Assembly: GCF_900110375.1 (NCBI RefSeq)
Contig: NZ_FODN01000006.1
Coordinates: 124,001-188,000 of the forward strand
Direction: 5' to 3'
Length of the DNA stretch: 64,000 nucleotides
DNA from: Flavobacterium sinopsychrotolerans
GTDB taxonomy: Bacteria; Bacteroidota; Bacteroidia; Flavobacteriales; Flavobacteriaceae
Shown piece by piece: positions 54,045 to 63,177 of this stretch. How positions within the stretch are numbered: position 1 is the stretch's first letter; each line of letters begins with the position of its first letter. Both the position numbers and the translations under genes were made by a program. The notes under the pieces were generated by a model that did no database searches, was not told where the DNA came from, and saw only the letters and a program-made list of their open reading frames with translations.

Positions 54045-54830
54045 TTACTTAATAAAAATCCTGTTTTTTGAATTAATAACTTTACTGTACATGGCGTCAA
54101 ATGTATACTGTTTTATAAAACCGGATATCTTTTTTAATTCATTGATTTGATGTAAAGTCGAACGTTTGATGGTGCGTGACATTCTAATTAGATTATCAGT
54201 ATTGTCATCAATTTCCATGGCTATTATGGATTGAATAATGTCTTTTTTCTTGATATGCCCGACCATTCCTTGCTCAGTAATGTCATTAAACTGTTGGAGT
54301 TTTTCTGCGATTCTCAAATTTTGAATGCCTTGATACGTATAATTTGGTTGTTTGTCTAAAAAGGTTTTCTTCAAATTCGGGATTAAAGAATCATTTATCC
54401 CATTAGATAAGCTAGCGGTTTCCACTTTTATAATCGAAAACTGAATAGCTGTATCTTTTTTGAAATGTAATATAGTATTTATACTTCTCTTACTGGTTAC
54501 AACACTTGAAAGGTGTTTTCTGAGCGTTGATTGGTGACCAGATATACCAAAGCTATGTTTGAATGTTCCCTCAGTGCAATACGCAAATACAATTGACGAT
54601 GCGCTCAATGATTCCATACTTAGCGTTACATCATCTGCAAATCTCATGTTAACCTGAATAGAAGTAATACCATTTATGAAGGTTACTGCGTCAATATTTC
54701 CCTTAATCAAATCAGTATCAAGTGCTAATTTAAATCCGTTGTTGTTTGAATTTAAAACGCCATCAAAAGAAGTTTCAAGGTCACTAAAAACTTCATTTAT
54801 TGTTCCGGCATTCAGATAAATATTTCTCAT
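54045..54830 (-). CDS. Possible AraC-type sensor domain lacking the DNA-binding part
   Basis: 261 residues. The N-terminal ~150 residues look like a beta-rich sensor (SSIVFAYCTEGTFKHSFG) and the rest is helical (GIQNLRIAEKLQQFNDITEQGMVGH). The layout recalls the ligand-binding part of some flavobacterial AraC-type regulators, but the two C-terminal HTH motifs are absent and the protein ends at NSKNRIFIK. It may be a truncated regulator or an unrelated family. Own terminator at 53926. Confidence 0.5.
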   Translation of the reverse strand: MRNIYLNAGTINEVFSDLETSFDGVLNSNNNGFKLALDTDLIKGNIDAVTFINGITSIQVNMRFADDVTLSMESLSASSIVFAYCTEGTFKHSFGISGHQSTLRKHLSSVVTSKRSINTILHFKKDTAIQFSIIKVETASLSNGINDSLIPNLKKTFLDKQPNYTYQGIQNLRIAEKLQQFNDITEQGMVGHIKKKDIIQSIIAMEIDDNTDNLIRMSRTIKRSTLHQINELKKISGFIKQYTFDAMYSKVINSKNRIFIK

Positions 54831-55001
54831 AAGACATCTATTTAAATAATTATAAAGAAAATGGATTTCGTTTAGTTAACTATTTTAATTTATTCAAATT
54901 ACGGAATAAGGGCTGCATTTTTTGTTACGTAATTCTGTCTAAAACTTTCATAATTCTTATAACTATTTTATCTCTTGGCGAATGCATTAAGGATATAAAA
55001 A

Positions 55002-55029
55002 AATCCGATTTGCTTTAACAAATCGGATT
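55002..55029 (-). terminator. Terminator of lpdA
   Basis: AATCCGATTTG (55002-55012) and CAAATCGGATT (55019-55029) form an 11-bp stem. On the minus strand a T-run follows. It shares a CAAATCGG core with the cysK terminator. Confidence 0.82.
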
Positions 55030-55060
55030 AATATATAATCTGAAATCTTTATTCTAAATT

Positions 55061-56449
55061 CTATAAGTGGATTACCTCACCATACGCATCAGCAACAGCT
55101 TCCATAACCGCCTCACTCATGGTTGGGTGTGGGTGAATTGATTTTAGGATTTCATGTCCTGTAGTTTCCAGTTTACGCGCCACAACTGCCTCAGCAATCA
55201 TATCGGTAACTCCGGCTCCAATCATGTGACATCCTAACCATTCGCCGTATTTAGCATCAAAGATTACTTTTACAAAACCATCCGGAGTTCCGGCAGCTTT
55301 CGCTTTTCCTGAAGCTGAGAACGGGAATTTACCAATTTTCAATTCGTATCCTTTTTCTTTAGCTTGTTTTTCAGTCAAACCTACTGAAGCAATTTCTGGA
55401 GTCGCATACGTACAACCCGGAACGTTTCCGTAATCGATAGGTTCTACATGTAATCCTGCAATTTTCTCCACACAATTGATACCTTCCGCAGAAGCTACGT
55501 GCGCTAACGCTTGTCCTGGCGTAACATCACCAATGGCGTAATAACCTGGAATGTTCGTTTGGTTGTATGCATTTACCAAAATTTTATCTTTGTCAGTAGC
55601 GATTCCTACTTCTTCTAATCCTATGTTTTCAATGTTGGTTTTGATTCCAACAGCCGAAAGTAAAATCTCCGCTTCCAAAACTTCTTCTCCTTTAGCCGTT
55701 TTCACAAATGCTTTAACACCTGCTCCAGTTGTATCAATTCTCTCAACAGATGAGTTTGTCATGATTTTGATCCCTGCTTTTTTCAAAGAACGCTCCATTT
55801 GTTTCGAAATGTCTTCGTCTTCAACAGGAACTACATTTGGCATAAATTCTACGATGGTAACTTCAGTTCCCATTGAGTTATAGAAATGTGCAAATTCAAC
55901 TCCAATCGCTCCTGAACCAACAATAATCATCGATTTTGGTTGTGTTGGTAATGTCATTGCTTGTCTGTAACCAATTACTTTTACACCATCTTGAGGTAAG
56001 TTTGGCAACTCACGAGAACGTGCTCCAGTAGCTACGATAATATGATCTGCACTGTATTCAGTAACTTTATTGTCTTTGTCAGTAACATCAACTTTCTTTC
56101 CTGGTTTTAGTTTTCCAAAACCATCAATTACGTCGATTTTATTTTTTTTCATCAAGAATTGAACACCTTTGCTCATTCCGTCAGCTACTGAACGGCTGCG
56201 TTGTACAACAGCAGGAAAGTCTTTATCAAATGATGAAACCGTCAATCCGTAATCAGAAGCGTGTTTTAGATAATCAAAAACCTGAGCTGATTTTAATAAT
56301 GCTTTTGTTGGGATACAACCCCAGTTCAAGCATACACCGCCTAAGTTTTCTTTTTCTATTACGGCTACTTTAAAGCCTAATTGTGATGCTCTAATAGCTG
56401 TAACATAACCACCTGGACCACTTCCTAAAACTATAATATCGTATTTCAT
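55061..56449 (-). CDS. lpdA: Dihydrolipoyl dehydrogenase (E3)
   Basis: 462 residues. FAD motif GSGPGGYVTAIRA, the redox disulfide in GGVCLNWGCIPTKALL, the NAD motif GSGAIGVEFAHF, and the C-terminal His/Glu in HPHPTMSEAVME. Re-oxidises lipoamide of pyruvate, 2-oxoglutarate or branched-chain dehydrogenases. The E1/E2 operon at 35-39 kb has no E3 of its own, so this may supply it. A single-gene unit with its own terminator. Confidence 0.95.
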   Translation of the reverse strand: MKYDIIVLGSGPGGYVTAIRASQLGFKVAVIEKENLGGVCLNWGCIPTKALLKSAQVFDYLKHASDYGLTVSSFDKDFPAVVQRSRSVADGMSKGVQFLMKKNKIDVIDGFGKLKPGKKVDVTDKDNKVTEYSADHIIVATGARSRELPNLPQDGVKVIGYRQAMTLPTQPKSMIIVGSGAIGVEFAHFYNSMGTEVTIVEFMPNVVPVEDEDISKQMERSLKKAGIKIMTNSSVERIDTTGAGVKAFVKTAKGEEVLEAEILLSAVGIKTNIENIGLEEVGIATDKDKILVNAYNQTNIPGYYAIGDVTPGQALAHVASAEGINCVEKIAGLHVEPIDYGNVPGCTYATPEIASVGLTEKQAKEKGYELKIGKFPFSASGKAKAAGTPDGFVKVIFDAKYGEWLGCHMIGAGVTDMIAEAVVARKLETTGHEILKSIHPHPTMSEAVMEAVADAYGEVIHL

Positions 56450-56662
56450 TTCAAAGTTTTTTATTTGTTTTTTGTTGATAAATGAATTCGTAAAAACTCA
56501 TTTCTTTTATGTGTTTTTTTGTGTTTAATTGATTGGGCGAATTTAAGGATTTATTCTGTTTTGAGAAAGTTTCAAAGTAATAAAGTGGCAAACTAACCAA
56601 TTTTCAGAAATTTACGATCCTCAAACTCTTTAATAAATCTTTGTGTCCTTCTCGGTTAAAAA

Positions 56663-58417
56663 CTAATTCGCTACTGAAAACTGTGAATCGTACAAATTCT
56701 TGTAATACCCACTTTCGCGGTTGATTAATTCCTGGTGTGTGCCTTGTTCTACAATCAGTCCTTTGTCCATTACCACAATTTTATCAGCATTGACAATCGT
56801 TGCCAAGCGGTGCGCAATCACAATAGATGTTCTGCCTTTGGTAATAGTTTCCGTGGCGCGCTGAATCAATTCTTCAGAATACGTATCTATTGATGAAGTG
56901 GCTTCGTCCAAAATCAAAATACTTGGATTACTCACATACGCTCTCAAGAAAGCAATCAATTGGCGTTGACCGGAAGAAAGCATAACGCCGCGTTCCTTAA
57001 CATCAAAATCATAATTATCAGGTAAACTCATGATGAATTCGTGTACGCCAATTTTTTTGGCTGCAGCCAAAACCTGTTCCCGACTAATTTCAGAATTATT
57101 CAAGGTAATGTTATTGAAAATAGTATCTGCAAAAAGGAATACATCCTGCAATACAACCGCAATTTGTTTGCGTAAAGAACCTAAAGTGTAATTCTCAATA
57201 TTGTGATTGTCGATATAAATAGAACCGCTGTTAATTTCGTAAAAACGATTCAGCAAGTTAATAATCGTAGATTTTCCGGCACCGGTAGAGCCTACAATGG
57301 CAATGGTTTGACCGGCACTCACCTCTAAATCAATTCCTTTTATCACTTCTTCATCCGGAATATATCCAAAACGAACTTTTTTGAACTTGATATCTCCTTT
57401 AAAAATCGGAGCTTCGATAGTTCCGGTATCCTGAATTTGATCTTCAGTATCTAAAATGTCAAAAACACGGTTTGCTGCAATCATTCCCAGCTGCATCTCG
57501 TTGAATTTATCCGCAATTTGACGCAACGGATTGAATAACATTCCGATGAACATCGTGTACGAAAATAAATCTCCAAAAGTGGTAAAATTATCCCCGTTTA
57601 ATATCTTGATTCCGCCATATAACACAATAAAACCAAGCGTTAATGACGAAATAATATCGGCAATAGGGAAGAAGATGGAGTTGTAAAGAATGGTTTTTAT
57701 CCACGCTTTTTTGTGCTTGTCGTTGATATTTTTGAATTTTTCGTACTCAATTTTTTCACGGTTAAAGAGTTGGACAATCTTCATTCCTGTTACCCGTTCC
57801 TGCACAAAGGAGTTCATATTTGCTATTTGGGTTCGCACTTCTTCGAAAGCGACTTGCATTTTCTTTTGGAAAATTCGGGTGAAGAAAACCAGAATTGGCA
57901 TTGCCACAATCACAATCCAAGTCAAGGTCCAGTTCATGTAAAACATAAAAGCCAATACGACAACCATTTTCATTAAGTCACTAATAATCATGAATAATCC
58001 CTGACTGAAAATTCGGGCAATCGATTCAATATCCGAAACCGAACGCGTTACGAGTTGGCCCACAGGAACGTGATCAAAATATTTCATTCGGAAACTTAGA
58101 ATATGTTGAAACAGTTTCGTCCGAATGTCTTTTACAATATCCTGACCGAGCCAGTTCGCCCAATAGACAAAGTAAAATTGCGAAAATACCTCCAGTAAAA
58201 GCACAATTCCCATCAAGATGACATACATCAATAATCCCTGTTGATCTTGCGTTGCAATGTAACCATCCACGGTTTGCTTCAATAAATACGGACGCAATGC
58301 CGCAAAAATCGATAGCGAAATGGCGAAAATAATTACACCATTAAAACGCCATTGATAGGGTTTGGTGAATTTTAATATTCGTTTGAATAATCTGGTATCA
58401 AATGCTTTTGCTTTCAT
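56663..58417 (-). CDS. ABC exporter (membrane plus ATPase)
   Basis: 584 residues from the ATG at 58417 (MKAKAFDTRLFKRILKF); the upstream ATG at 58492 leads into a cysteine-rich stretch that overlaps the truA region and is unlikely. Six-helix ABC membrane domain (about 20-320) followed by an ATPase domain with Walker A GSTGAGKST, signature LSSGQRQL and Walker B ILILDEATSS. A half-transporter of the MsbA/lipid-A or drug type that works as a dimer. Substrate unknown. Confidence 0.9.
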   Translation of the reverse strand: MKAKAFDTRLFKRILKFTKPYQWRFNGVIIFAISLSIFAALRPYLLKQTVDGYIATQDQQGLLMYVILMGIVLLLEVFSQFYFVYWANWLGQDIVKDIRTKLFQHILSFRMKYFDHVPVGQLVTRSVSDIESIARIFSQGLFMIISDLMKMVVVLAFMFYMNWTLTWIVIVAMPILVFFTRIFQKKMQVAFEEVRTQIANMNSFVQERVTGMKIVQLFNREKIEYEKFKNINDKHKKAWIKTILYNSIFFPIADIISSLTLGFIVLYGGIKILNGDNFTTFGDLFSYTMFIGMLFNPLRQIADKFNEMQLGMIAANRVFDILDTEDQIQDTGTIEAPIFKGDIKFKKVRFGYIPDEEVIKGIDLEVSAGQTIAIVGSTGAGKSTIINLLNRFYEINSGSIYIDNHNIENYTLGSLRKQIAVVLQDVFLFADTIFNNITLNNSEISREQVLAAAKKIGVHEFIMSLPDNYDFDVKERGVMLSSGQRQLIAFLRAYVSNPSILILDEATSSIDTYSEELIQRATETITKGRTSIVIAHRLATIVNADKIVVMDKGLIVEQGTHQELINRESGYYKNLYDSQFSVAN

Positions 58418-58503
58418 ATTTTTTGGAGCTGTTCCTGCTATTCGTTGCAATCTTTTATGTTTTTGGCAGCAAAAACATAAAAGGATTTTCACTGCTATCA
58501 GGG

Positions 58504-59244
58504 CTATTGCGTAATGTAATGGTATTCTATTTTGGTTAAATACAAACCATGCGCCGGAACCGAAAAACCAGCATTATCTCGGTTTTTACTTTCTATGATG
58601 GCAGTAAAATCAGCCAATGTAATCTTATGTAATCCTATGTTTACTAATGTTCCCACAATTGCCCGTACCATATTTCGTAAAAAACGATTGGCCGAAATTG
58701 TAAAAATCAGGTTGCCATTTTCTTGCTTCCAATTGGCTTCAAAAATCGTGCAGTCAAATGTATTTACATCCGTATTTACTTTTGAAAAACACTGAAAATC
58801 AGTGTGATTGAACAATAGTTGTGCCGCTTCATTCATTAAATCGACATCCAATTTTTGATGGAAATACCAGCTTTGCTCTTGCGAAAAAACATCTTTGAAT
58901 GAATTGATATGATATTCGTAGGTTCTTTTTGTGGCATCAAAACGAGTATGCGCTTCATCATGTACCGGAATAATGTCATAAATAACAATGTCTTTGGGCA
59001 AATAAGAGTTGAGTTTGTGTACTAAACTTGGAGTGTCCAACGATTTGTCAAAATCAAAATGAGCATACATCTCTTTCGCATGAACTCCGGTATCTGTTCT
59101 TCCGGCTCCCATAAGATTGATGGTTGTATTCAATAGCACAGAAAACGCTTTGTTCATTGTTTCCTGAACGGAAGCAGCATTGGGTTGGTATTGCCAGCCG
59201 TGATAATGGGTTCCGTTGTATGCTAATTTGATAAAATATCTCAA
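58504..59244 (-). CDS. truA: tRNA pseudouridine synthase A
   Basis: 246 residues from a TTG start at 59244. The family starts (M)RYFIKLAYNGT, and here the codon before RYF is TTG, so this is the preferred start; the ATG at 59301 adds a basic extension not seen in relatives. The catalytic aspartate is in GAGRTDTGVHA. It makes pseudouridine at positions 38-40 of tRNA. It is the gene before the ABC exporter. Confidence 0.9.
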   Translation of the reverse strand: MRYFIKLAYNGTHYHGWQYQPNAASVQETMNKAFSVLLNTTINLMGAGRTDTGVHAKEMYAHFDFDKSLDTPSLVHKLNSYLPKDIVIYDIIPVHDEAHTRFDATKRTYEYHINSFKDVFSQEQSWYFHQKLDVDLMNEAAQLLFNHTDFQCFSKVNTDVNTFDCTIFEANWKQENGNLIFTISANRFLRNMVRAIVGTLVNIGLHKITLADFTAIIESKNRDNAGFSVPAHGLYLTKIEYHYITQ

Positions 59245-59490
59245 GTGAATTTTTTTGAAGCCACAAAGATACTTATTAATTTTTTTGCCACGAAGTCGCA
59301 TTGGTGCAAACTTTGCTAAGTTTCGATTTCATTTTTTATTTGGAATTTGAATGTTTATTTTTACCACAAAATCCTAGCCCTGATTGTAACGGAAATCCTT
59401 TTTAATCGCCTTTTCGGCGGATAAAAAGATTGAAGTGGAAAGCGGGAAATAGCTCCAGATTGCCTCAAGCGTTGCAATGATAACATAAAT

Positions 59491-59988
59491 ATGAAAAAAA
59501 TACTTCTGCTTTCCGATACGCACAGTCACATTGATGATACGATTTTGAAATATGTCGTGCAGGCTGACGAGGTTTGGCATGCCGGAGATATTGGTGATTT
59601 GGCCGTGACTGATACTATAAAAAAGCTAAAACCGCTACGTTGCGTGTATGGGAATATCGACGATGCCAAGGCGCGAATGGAATTTCCATTGCACAATCGT
59701 TTTATGTGTGAAGGAGTGGATGTTTGGATTACGCATATTGGCGGTTATCCTGGGAAATACAATCCCAATATTAAAGTGGAGATGGAATCGAATCCTCCAA
59801 AATTATTTATTTGTGGCCATTCGCATATCCTGAAAGTTATTTTTGATAAAAAACATAATTTATTGCACATGAATCCAGGAGCCGCTGGAAAAAGTGGTTT
59901 TCACCAAGTACGTACCATGTTGCGATTTGTTATTGAAGGCGACAAAATCAAGGATATGGAAATTATTGAGATGGAAAAACGGGTGTAG
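59491..59988 (+). CDS. YfcE-type metallophosphoesterase
   Basis: 165 residues. The calcineurin-like metal motifs are all present: LLSDTHSHID, WHAGDIGD, YGNIDD, WITHIGG and CGHSH. Small proteins of this family are cytoplasmic phosphodiesterases. The substrate is unknown. Its stop (59986-59988) overlaps the end of the converging histidine-kinase gene by 26 bases. Confidence 0.9.
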   Translation: MKKILLLSDTHSHIDDTILKYVVQADEVWHAGDIGDLAVTDTIKKLKPLRCVYGNIDDAKARMEFPLHNRFMCEGVDVWITHIGGYPGKYNPNIKVEMESNPPKLFICGHSHILKVIFDKKHNLLHMNPGAAGKSGFHQVRTMLRFVIEGDKIKDMEIIEMEKRV

Positions 59989-61690
59989 TTATTTTTTTTT
60001 GATAGGTAATAGGCACTTCAATAGTAACAGTTGTTCCTGAATTGAGCTTAGAATTTATTAGAATGGTTCCTTTTAGATTGTTTATTCGGGCTTTGATTTG
60101 GTTGATTCCGAAACCTTCCAGAATATAAAATTTATCGTTGTCAAATCCTTTACCGTTATCCTCGATTTTGATTTGGAGTGAATTATTGTTTTCTTGAATA
60201 GTCAAATTTGCCTGAGTGGCGCGGCTGTGTTTTATAATATTGTTTAATAATTCCATTATGATAAAATACATTTTCATCTCAAAATTTTCATTGTAACGTG
60301 TTTTTGTAGGCACCACAATATAGTAGTTAAATTGAATTACCGAGTTAGAGTTTTTTTCGCATAAATCTTCTAAGGCATAAAATAAACCAAATCGTGCTAA
60401 AAGGGTTGGCATCAGTTCATGAGATAAATCCCTTATTTGATCGTGTGCTTCTTCTAATATGGCTTTGGTTTTTATGATTTCTTCTGCATTAGTGTGGTTT
60501 TTAGAGGTAAATGCATTGAGGTGCAACCCTGCAGAGGATAATAAAGCACTGATGTTATCATGTAAAAACGAAGCGATTTTTTTTCGTTCTAATTCTTGTC
60601 CGTTGATAGAGGCGTTGATCGTATTTTGTTGCAGTTGACTTTGTATGTCTTTAATTTTATTTTTTTGTTTTAGCTGTGTATTTTGAGAATAGAGATAAAA
60701 AAGGATGGACAATACCAATAGGATTCCGAGTAATAATATAACAATTTTTTTGTTTCTGGATTGCTCTTGTATTAGTATAGATTCTTTTGTTTTGTAGTCA
60801 TTTCCTATTTTGTCGATTTCTCTTTTATACTCGTCAATTTGAAGATTTATTCCGACAACATTTGCTTTGTTGAGTTTTTCCTCGATATTTAATTCATCTG
60901 TAATTTTATTGTATAATTCAAGGTTTTTATACGCATTTTCATAGTCGTTTTTTTTTAATAAAAATTTAGAGAATTCATAATGCGAATAGGATAAATCAGA
61001 TTTTTGATTTCCTTCGGTTCCTAGTTTTATCGCATTTTGGAAAAAAACGACCGCCTTTTCAGGGTTGTTTTTATAGCTGTGATACATCCCGTTGAGCATG
61101 TTGAGTGCAACAATAGTAGATTCGTCTCCGTGTTTTTTGTGGTATTTATTGATGAATTTTAAATGAGGAAACCCTTTTTCAAATTGGCCAATATCAAAAT
61201 AGGCCCAAGTCAGGTTGAGATTGGTAAAAACAATTTGCATGGAATCCTTCGATTTTTCGCTGTATTCTAAAGACTTTTTATAATAAAAAATTCCTTTTTC
61301 GTATTGTTTTTTATCAAAGCAATAGATGTTTCCTATATTGTTATTCAGCCAATTTTTTAACTCATCATTGTTGGTTTTATTAGCATATAAAAGTCCTTTT
61401 TTATAGTAAAAAAAAGCTTTGTCGAACTCTGCTAATCCATCAAAATTAGCTCCAATCGTGTTGTATACGGATGCAATAAGATTATTGTCATTAATAGCGA
61501 TGGCATACTTTAAAGCAAGTCTTGATTTTATTAAAGATTTTTCAAAATTTCCGGCATCCATATCTTTTAGTGCCTCATTTGATATTTGGGTAATCTCCTT
61601 TAGTGTGTTTTTTTTTTCTTTAGCAAAAGAGGGGATATTGAAAAAATGGATTAGAATTAGTATCAATATAAAAATTCGATGTGGAGCCAT
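59963..61690 (-). CDS. TPR-containing sensor histidine kinase
   Basis: 575 residues. Signal peptide or short N-terminal helix to about 23. Tetratricopeptide repeats (about 30-270) make a periplasmic sensor. A membrane helix lies at about 314-334. The H-box is ELERKKIASFLHDN (H377) and the ATPase domain ends with ENNNSLQIKIEDNGKGFDND. Typical of the NarL-type kinases of Bacteroidota. The response regulator gene lies just upstream in transcription (61759-62421), so they form a two-component pair. Confidence 0.92.
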   Translation of the reverse strand: MAPHRIFILILILIHFFNIPSFAKEKKNTLKEITQISNEALKDMDAGNFEKSLIKSRLALKYAIAINDNNLIASVYNTIGANFDGLAEFDKAFFYYKKGLLYANKTNNDELKNWLNNNIGNIYCFDKKQYEKGIFYYKKSLEYSEKSKDSMQIVFTNLNLTWAYFDIGQFEKGFPHLKFINKYHKKHGDESTIVALNMLNGMYHSYKNNPEKAVVFFQNAIKLGTEGNQKSDLSYSHYEFSKFLLKKNDYENAYKNLELYNKITDELNIEEKLNKANVVGINLQIDEYKREIDKIGNDYKTKESILIQEQSRNKKIVILLLGILLVLSILFYLYSQNTQLKQKNKIKDIQSQLQQNTINASINGQELERKKIASFLHDNISALLSSAGLHLNAFTSKNHTNAEEIIKTKAILEEAHDQIRDLSHELMPTLLARFGLFYALEDLCEKNSNSVIQFNYYIVVPTKTRYNENFEMKMYFIIMELLNNIIKHSRATQANLTIQENNNSLQIKIEDNGKGFDNDKFYILEGFGINQIKARINNLKGTILINSKLNSGTTVTIEVPITYQKKITTPVFPSQ

Positions 61691-61758
61691 AAATAATGTA
61701 TCTCTATTTAAATGTATTGTTTTGAAAAGCTAAGCTACTTAAAGTCTGAATTATAGAT

Positions 61759-62421
61759 TTAGGATTTTACTAAATTATTTCTCAAGGCATATTTGACAAG
61801 ACTAATCGAGTTTTTTGCATCTAATTTTTTCATTATATTTTTCCGATGCGTCTCAACCGTGTTGGTACTGATAAATAACCGATCACTGATTTCCTTACCA
61901 CTATATTCCAATGAAATCAATGTGATGATTTCTAATTCCCTTTCGGTTAAAATCGAATTTGGATTTGATTCTTGTCTGTTTAGTTTTGGATTATCTTTAG
62001 TGACTGTACTAAATATTTTTTCTCTGACGGATTTACAAAAATATTCTTCTCCTCTGGAAACGGTTTGTATTGCTTCAACTATATTATCTCCAGCACATTT
62101 TTTTGTAAGATAGCCGCTTGCTCCAAGTTTCATGACTTCTTTTATTATTCTTAAGTCATCGTGACTGGATAAAATAATTACTTTACAAGGAAATCCTTTT
62201 TCTGAAAATTCCTTAATGACTTCAATACCATCTTTTTCGGGCATGTTAATATCCAGAATAAGGATGTCAGATTTGTTATCGGTGACTTCATTAAAAATAC
62301 TACTGCCATTGAGTGAAAACCCTACTACTTCAAAGACAGGAATGGTGTGCAATAAAGTACGAATGCCATCAATAAGAATTTGATGGTCATCAGCGAGATG
62401 AATTCTAATTTTTTTTAACAT
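61759..62421 (-). CDS. NarL/LuxR-type response regulator
   Basis: 220 residues. REC domain with the phospho-acceptor D57 in ILILDINMP and a LuxR HTH in LTERELEIITLISLEYSGKE with the recognition helix NTVETHRKNIMKKL. Located 68 bases from the kinase gene; they are probably co-transcribed. Target genes are not known. Confidence 0.92.
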   Translation of the reverse strand: MLKKIRIHLADDHQILIDGIRTLLHTIPVFEVVGFSLNGSSIFNEVTDNKSDILILDINMPEKDGIEVIKEFSEKGFPCKVIILSSHDDLRIIKEVMKLGASGYLTKKCAGDNIVEAIQTVSRGEEYFCKSVREKIFSTVTKDNPKLNRQESNPNSILTERELEIITLISLEYSGKEISDRLFISTNTVETHRKNIMKKLDAKNSISLVKYALRNNLVKS

Positions 62422-62524
62422 ATCGTAATTGTTATGTCAAATTTATGAAAAATAAATAGGCAGGAGGCTCTTTTTATAAGATTTTTATTGTTTTTTTATG
62501 AAACGTATATTTTAGGATACAAAA

Positions 62525-62550
62525 AAACCCGAATTGTTACATTCGGGTTT
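62525..62550 (-). terminator. Terminator of the DUF4293-like gene
   Basis: AAACCCGAAT (62525-62534) and ATTCGGGTTT (62541-62550), with a T-run on the minus strand. Located 31 bases after the stop. Confidence 0.82.
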
Positions 62551-62581
62551 CCTTCGCACTAATAAACTAAAGTTTATAGGT

Positions 62582-62995
62582 TTACCTCAATCTGTCCACA
62601 GATTTTACAAGATCCTCATCCTTTTTGATAGCCTTATTAGCCAAGACTAATAATACGATAGCAATTACAGGTAGAAACATCCCAATACCTTTCTCCGAAA
62701 CAGCGGGTGTTTCTCCAGATAGATTTAGTGAACGATATACAAACAATCCTAATAAAATCAAATTTAATATGATATTCAATCTGCCAATAACAAATTGATT
62801 TTGTCTTTTTTTATAGGAAACAATACTCAGTAACGTCAGCGTAGTGCTCAATCCCAATAGTATCGTATACACTTGGCTTTGCATGAAATAATACGCTGTA
62901 TCATCACTCATCGTCCATAACGGAATAAAAAATAGCAAGATGCCGGTAACTACAAAAGCAAGTAGTAAATAAATGGTTTGAATTCTTTGTATCAT
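62582..62995 (-). CDS. DUF4293-like four-helix membrane protein
   Basis: 137 residues with four hydrophobic helices and a short acidic/basic tail. The N-terminus MIQRIQTIYLLLAFVVTGIL is the DUF4293 hallmark. Function unknown. In flavobacteria it is often next to rho, which is the case here. A TATTTTTG box lies 18 bases upstream of the start. Confidence 0.8.
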   Translation of the reverse strand: MIQRIQTIYLLLAFVVTGILLFFIPLWTMSDDTAYYFMQSQVYTILLGLSTTLTLLSIVSYKKRQNQFVIGRLNIILNLILLGLFVYRSLNLSGETPAVSEKGIGMFLPVIAIVLLVLANKAIKKDEDLVKSVDRLR

Positions 62996-63012
62996 TTGTT
63001 AAATATGTTTTA

Positions 63013-63020
63013 CAAAAATA
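63013..63020 (-). promoter_or_regulatory. -7 box of the DUF4293-like gene
   Basis: CAAAAATA on the plus strand reads TATTTTTG on the minus strand, 17 bases before the ATG. Confidence 0.45.
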
Positions 63021-63105
63021 TATTTTCTTTTTTAAAAATACTATTGTCTGATTAAATTTTATTCGTATTATTGCATCATAATTCCGTAAGCACTTCATAC
63101 TGCGG

Positions 63106-63138
63106 TTGATTCAATTTAAAGTTCACTACCTATCTTTT
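63106..63138 (+). promoter_or_regulatory. Probable promoter of rho
   Basis: TTG at 63106-63108 and TATCTTTT at 63131-63138 (close to TAnnTTTG), 22 bases apart, with the ATG 39 bases further on. Confidence 0.35.
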
Positions 63139-63177
63139 ACATTATTTCCAAAAATTAATTAAACTCATAGAACATTC

